This document shows, one piece after another, positions 62,459 through 64,000 of a stretch of 64,000 nt of DNA; position 1 is the stretch's first letter, and every line of letters starts with the position of its first letter. The position numbers and the translations under genes were made by a program. The DNA is taken from NCBI GenBank assembly GCA_900318775.1, contig ONLY01000011.1, positions 1-64,000 of the forward strand. The letters are read 5' to 3'. Under the pieces are notes generated by a model that was not told the origin of the DNA, did no database searches, and was given only the letters and a program-made list of their open reading frames with translations. This DNA is from an uncultured Prevotellaceae bacterium (GTDB lineage: Bacteria > Bacteroidota > Bacteroidia > Bacteroidales > Bacteroidaceae).

Positions 62459-63184
62459 ATGAAGAAGACCCAATTTTTTGCTATTGCAATGGCTGCGCTT
62501 GTGGTTTTGGCAAGCTGTGGCGGAACGATGAATAACACGAAGAAGGGCGGAGTCATTGGCGGCGGTTCGGGTGCCGCAGTAGGTGCGCTCATTGGTGGTC
62601 TGATTGGCAAGAATGCTGGTGGTGCGCTGATTGGTGCAGGCATCGGTGCTGCTGTGGGCACTGGCGCTGGTGTGCTCATCGGCAAGAAGATGGATAAGGC
62701 TAAGGCAGCAGCTGCTGCGATTGAGAACGCTCAGGTGGAAACCGTCAAGGATGCGAATGGACTGGACGCTGTGAAGATGACCTTCGACTCTGGCATCTTG
62801 TTCACCACGGGCAAGTCTATGCTCAGCAAGGACGCAATGGCCAACCTGACTAAATTCACGAATGATGTGCTCAAGCAGTTCCCTGACTGCGATGTGGCCA
62901 TTCAGGGATATACCGACAATACAGGTTTCAGAAACTCCACTCCCGAGGAGAGCTACCAGAAGAACATCAAGCTGAGCCAAGACCGTGCCGACGCTGTGAA
63001 GTCCTTCTTGCTGGCTCAGGGAGCTGATGTTTCACAGATTAAGAGCAGTGTGGGTTACGGCGAGAACAGCCCTGTGGCCGACAACTCCACAGCGGAGGGC
63101 AAGGCACAGAACCGCCGTGTGGAAATCTACCTCTATGCATCAGAGGCAATGGTGAACGCTGCGAATGCAGGAACACTTCAGTAA
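62459..63184 (+). CDS. OmpA-family lipoprotein with glycine-zipper domain
   Basis: A 241-aa lipoprotein: MKKTQFFAIAMAALVVLASC with lipobox VLASC. A glycine-zipper region (about 33-78, GGVIGGGSGAAVGALIGGLI and GAGIGAAVGTGAGVLIGKKM) may form a membrane hairpin. The C-terminal OmpA domain (about 95-225) has FTTGKSMLSKDAMANL, IQGYTDNTGFRNSTPEE and NRRVEIYLYA. It binds peptidoglycan and ties the outer membrane to the wall. YiaD of E. coli has the same layout. mtgA follows after 7 bp, which fits a shared wall role. Confidence 0.9.
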   Translation: MKKTQFFAIAMAALVVLASCGGTMNNTKKGGVIGGGSGAAVGALIGGLIGKNAGGALIGAGIGAAVGTGAGVLIGKKMDKAKAAAAAIENAQVETVKDANGLDAVKMTFDSGILFTTGKSMLSKDAMANLTKFTNDVLKQFPDCDVAIQGYTDNTGFRNSTPEESYQKNIKLSQDRADAVKSFLLAQGADVSQIKSSVGYGENSPVADNSTAEGKAQNRRVEIYLYASEAMVNAANAGTLQ

Positions 63185-63191
63185 AGAGTAA

Positions 63192-63941
63192 ATGGTGAAG
63201 TTCTTTTCAAGACTCGGAAACATTTTCAAGTGGATGCTCATCGTCATTGTGGCGGGGAGCATCTTCCTTGTTTTGCTGTTCCGTTTCGTGCCGGTATATA
63301 CCTCTCCGCTGATGTTCATTCGCGCCTATGAGCAAGTGAAGCGCGGCGAACAGATTCGCTGGCATCACCAGTGGGTGCCGCTCGACAGCATTTCGTCCGA
63401 CCTCCCTTTGGCAGTCCTGTCGTGCGAAGACCAGAACTTTTTGATACACAACGGATTTGACTGGGAAGCTATCAAGAAAGTGATTGATGAGCGTGTTGAG
63501 GGTGAGCGCTACAGAGGCGGTTCCACCATCAGTCAGCAGACCGCGAAGAACGTGTTTCTTTTCCCCACATCATCGTCGGGCAAACTGGCTTGGTTCCGCA
63601 AGGGCGTTGAGGCCTACTTCACGGTGCTGATGGAGTTCATGTGGGACAAGCACCGCATCATGGAGGTGTATCTCAACACCATCGAGATGGGGGATGGAAT
63701 CTATGGTGCCGAGGCAGTGGCGCAGGAGCACTTTGGATGCAGCGCCAAAGACCTTACGCGTAACCAGTGTGCCATGATTGCCGTTTCTTTGCCTAATCCC
63801 ATCCGTATGAATTCCGGTTCTCCTACCAATTACATGTATCGTCGTCAGTCGTGGTGCCTGAAGCAGATGAAGTGGATAGGCCATTTCCCTACGAGAGAGG
63901 AACTGGAAGAGACGGAAGGCGAACAGGAAGACGAAGAGTGA
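63192..63941 (+). CDS. mtgA: Monofunctional peptidoglycan glycosyltransferase
   Basis: A 249-aa GT51 enzyme that polymerises lipid II to glycan strands. One N-terminal membrane anchor (about 11-33) is followed by the five GT51 motifs. EDQNFLIHNGFDW carries the catalytic Glu. RGGSTISQQTAKNVFL, RKGVEAYFTVLMEFMW and HRIMEVYLNTIEMG follow, and YGAEAVAQEHFG contains the fifth conserved stretch. There is no transpeptidase domain, and length fits MtgA. It is co-transcribed with the OmpA lipoprotein gene. Confidence 0.94.
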   Translation: MVKFFSRLGNIFKWMLIVIVAGSIFLVLLFRFVPVYTSPLMFIRAYEQVKRGEQIRWHHQWVPLDSISSDLPLAVLSCEDQNFLIHNGFDWEAIKKVIDERVEGERYRGGSTISQQTAKNVFLFPTSSSGKLAWFRKGVEAYFTVLMEFMWDKHRIMEVYLNTIEMGDGIYGAEAVAQEHFGCSAKDLTRNQCAMIAVSLPNPIRMNSGSPTNYMYRRQSWCLKQMKWIGHFPTREELEETEGEQEDEE

Positions 63942-63964
63942 CAAGTATGAAATGACAATAGGAA

Positions 63965-63996
63965 TTTGGCAGAATCGCAGGAAAGGCATACCTTTG
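63965..63996 (+). promoter_or_regulatory. Promoter for a gene beyond the window edge
   Basis: TTTG at 63965-63968 is 20 nt before TACCTTTG (63989-63996). It points to a plus-strand gene that begins after 64000. Confidence 0.65.
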
Positions 63997-64000
63997 CCTT

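Noticed and set aside
62303-62980. 225-aa minus-strand frame opposite the OmpA gene
   Set aside because: It crosses the OmpA promoter and glycine-zipper codons and shows no family feature.

Overview
The window is a chromosomal segment of a Bacteroidales bacterium, most likely Prevotella or a close relative (inference). Many intergenic regions carry the Bacteroidetes promoter signature (a TAnnTTTG -7 box, often 19-21 nt after a TTG -33 element). Shine-Dalgarno sequences are rare. The gene families are typical of the order: DUF4836-type lipoproteins, a DUF2520-KdsC-Maf operon, the short ProS, SpoIIE/STAS partner switching, GH2/GH43 secreted glycosidases and a YNLAGQRV-type C-terminal motif.

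Layout. 0.3-11 kb: ettA, nadE, a secreted GH2/GH43 pair and mltG, all on the minus strand. 11-14 kb: nitroreductase, then DUF2520 Rossmann protein, kdsC, maf and an Lrp/AsnC regulator. 14-20 kb: lipoproteins, two small membrane-anchored proteins and a large secreted protein. 20.1-28.5 kb: a tight eight-gene operon, map-tsaD-rsmE-lipoprotein-ABC ATPase-permease-(AmgK-like kinase fused to a RapZ C-terminal domain)-MurU-like nucleotidyltransferase, ending in a bidirectional terminator. 28.7-33.3 kb: a STAS protein, an SLC13 transporter with RCK_C domains, and a receptor that fuses a sensor, a SpoIIE phosphatase and an RsbW-like kinase. 33.4-37.3 kb: guaA and an HtrA protease. 37.4-37.8 kb: a candidate structured RNA and tRNA-Ser(CGA). 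38-46 kb: a RidA-like protein, then ResB/CcsA haem export, di-haem oxidoreductase, imelysin and porin genes that look like one iron/haem operon.

46.4-56.6 kb is a horizontally acquired island. It is bounded by near-identical 16-bp repeats. It begins with a GTTACC/GGTAAC array and two decayed tyrosine integrases, one with two 1-nt deletions and one that has lost its catalytic C-terminus. Cargo: an XRE regulator, an unknown 245-aa protein, a BcgI-like restriction-modification pair, a DUF4062 protein, an AlbA_2/HATPase protein with a 12-bp repeat linker, and a DprA-like protein. The specificity gene has a G8 tract exactly between its two target-recognition halves, so I predict a phase-variable restriction system. 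This is the most interesting part of the window. The island seems to have separated clpC from its terminator.

56.7-64 kb returns to core genes: clpC, an S37-like peptidase preceded by four 21-bp-phased repeats, proS, an OmpA lipoprotein and mtgA. All assignments come from reading sequence and motifs; no database search was made.
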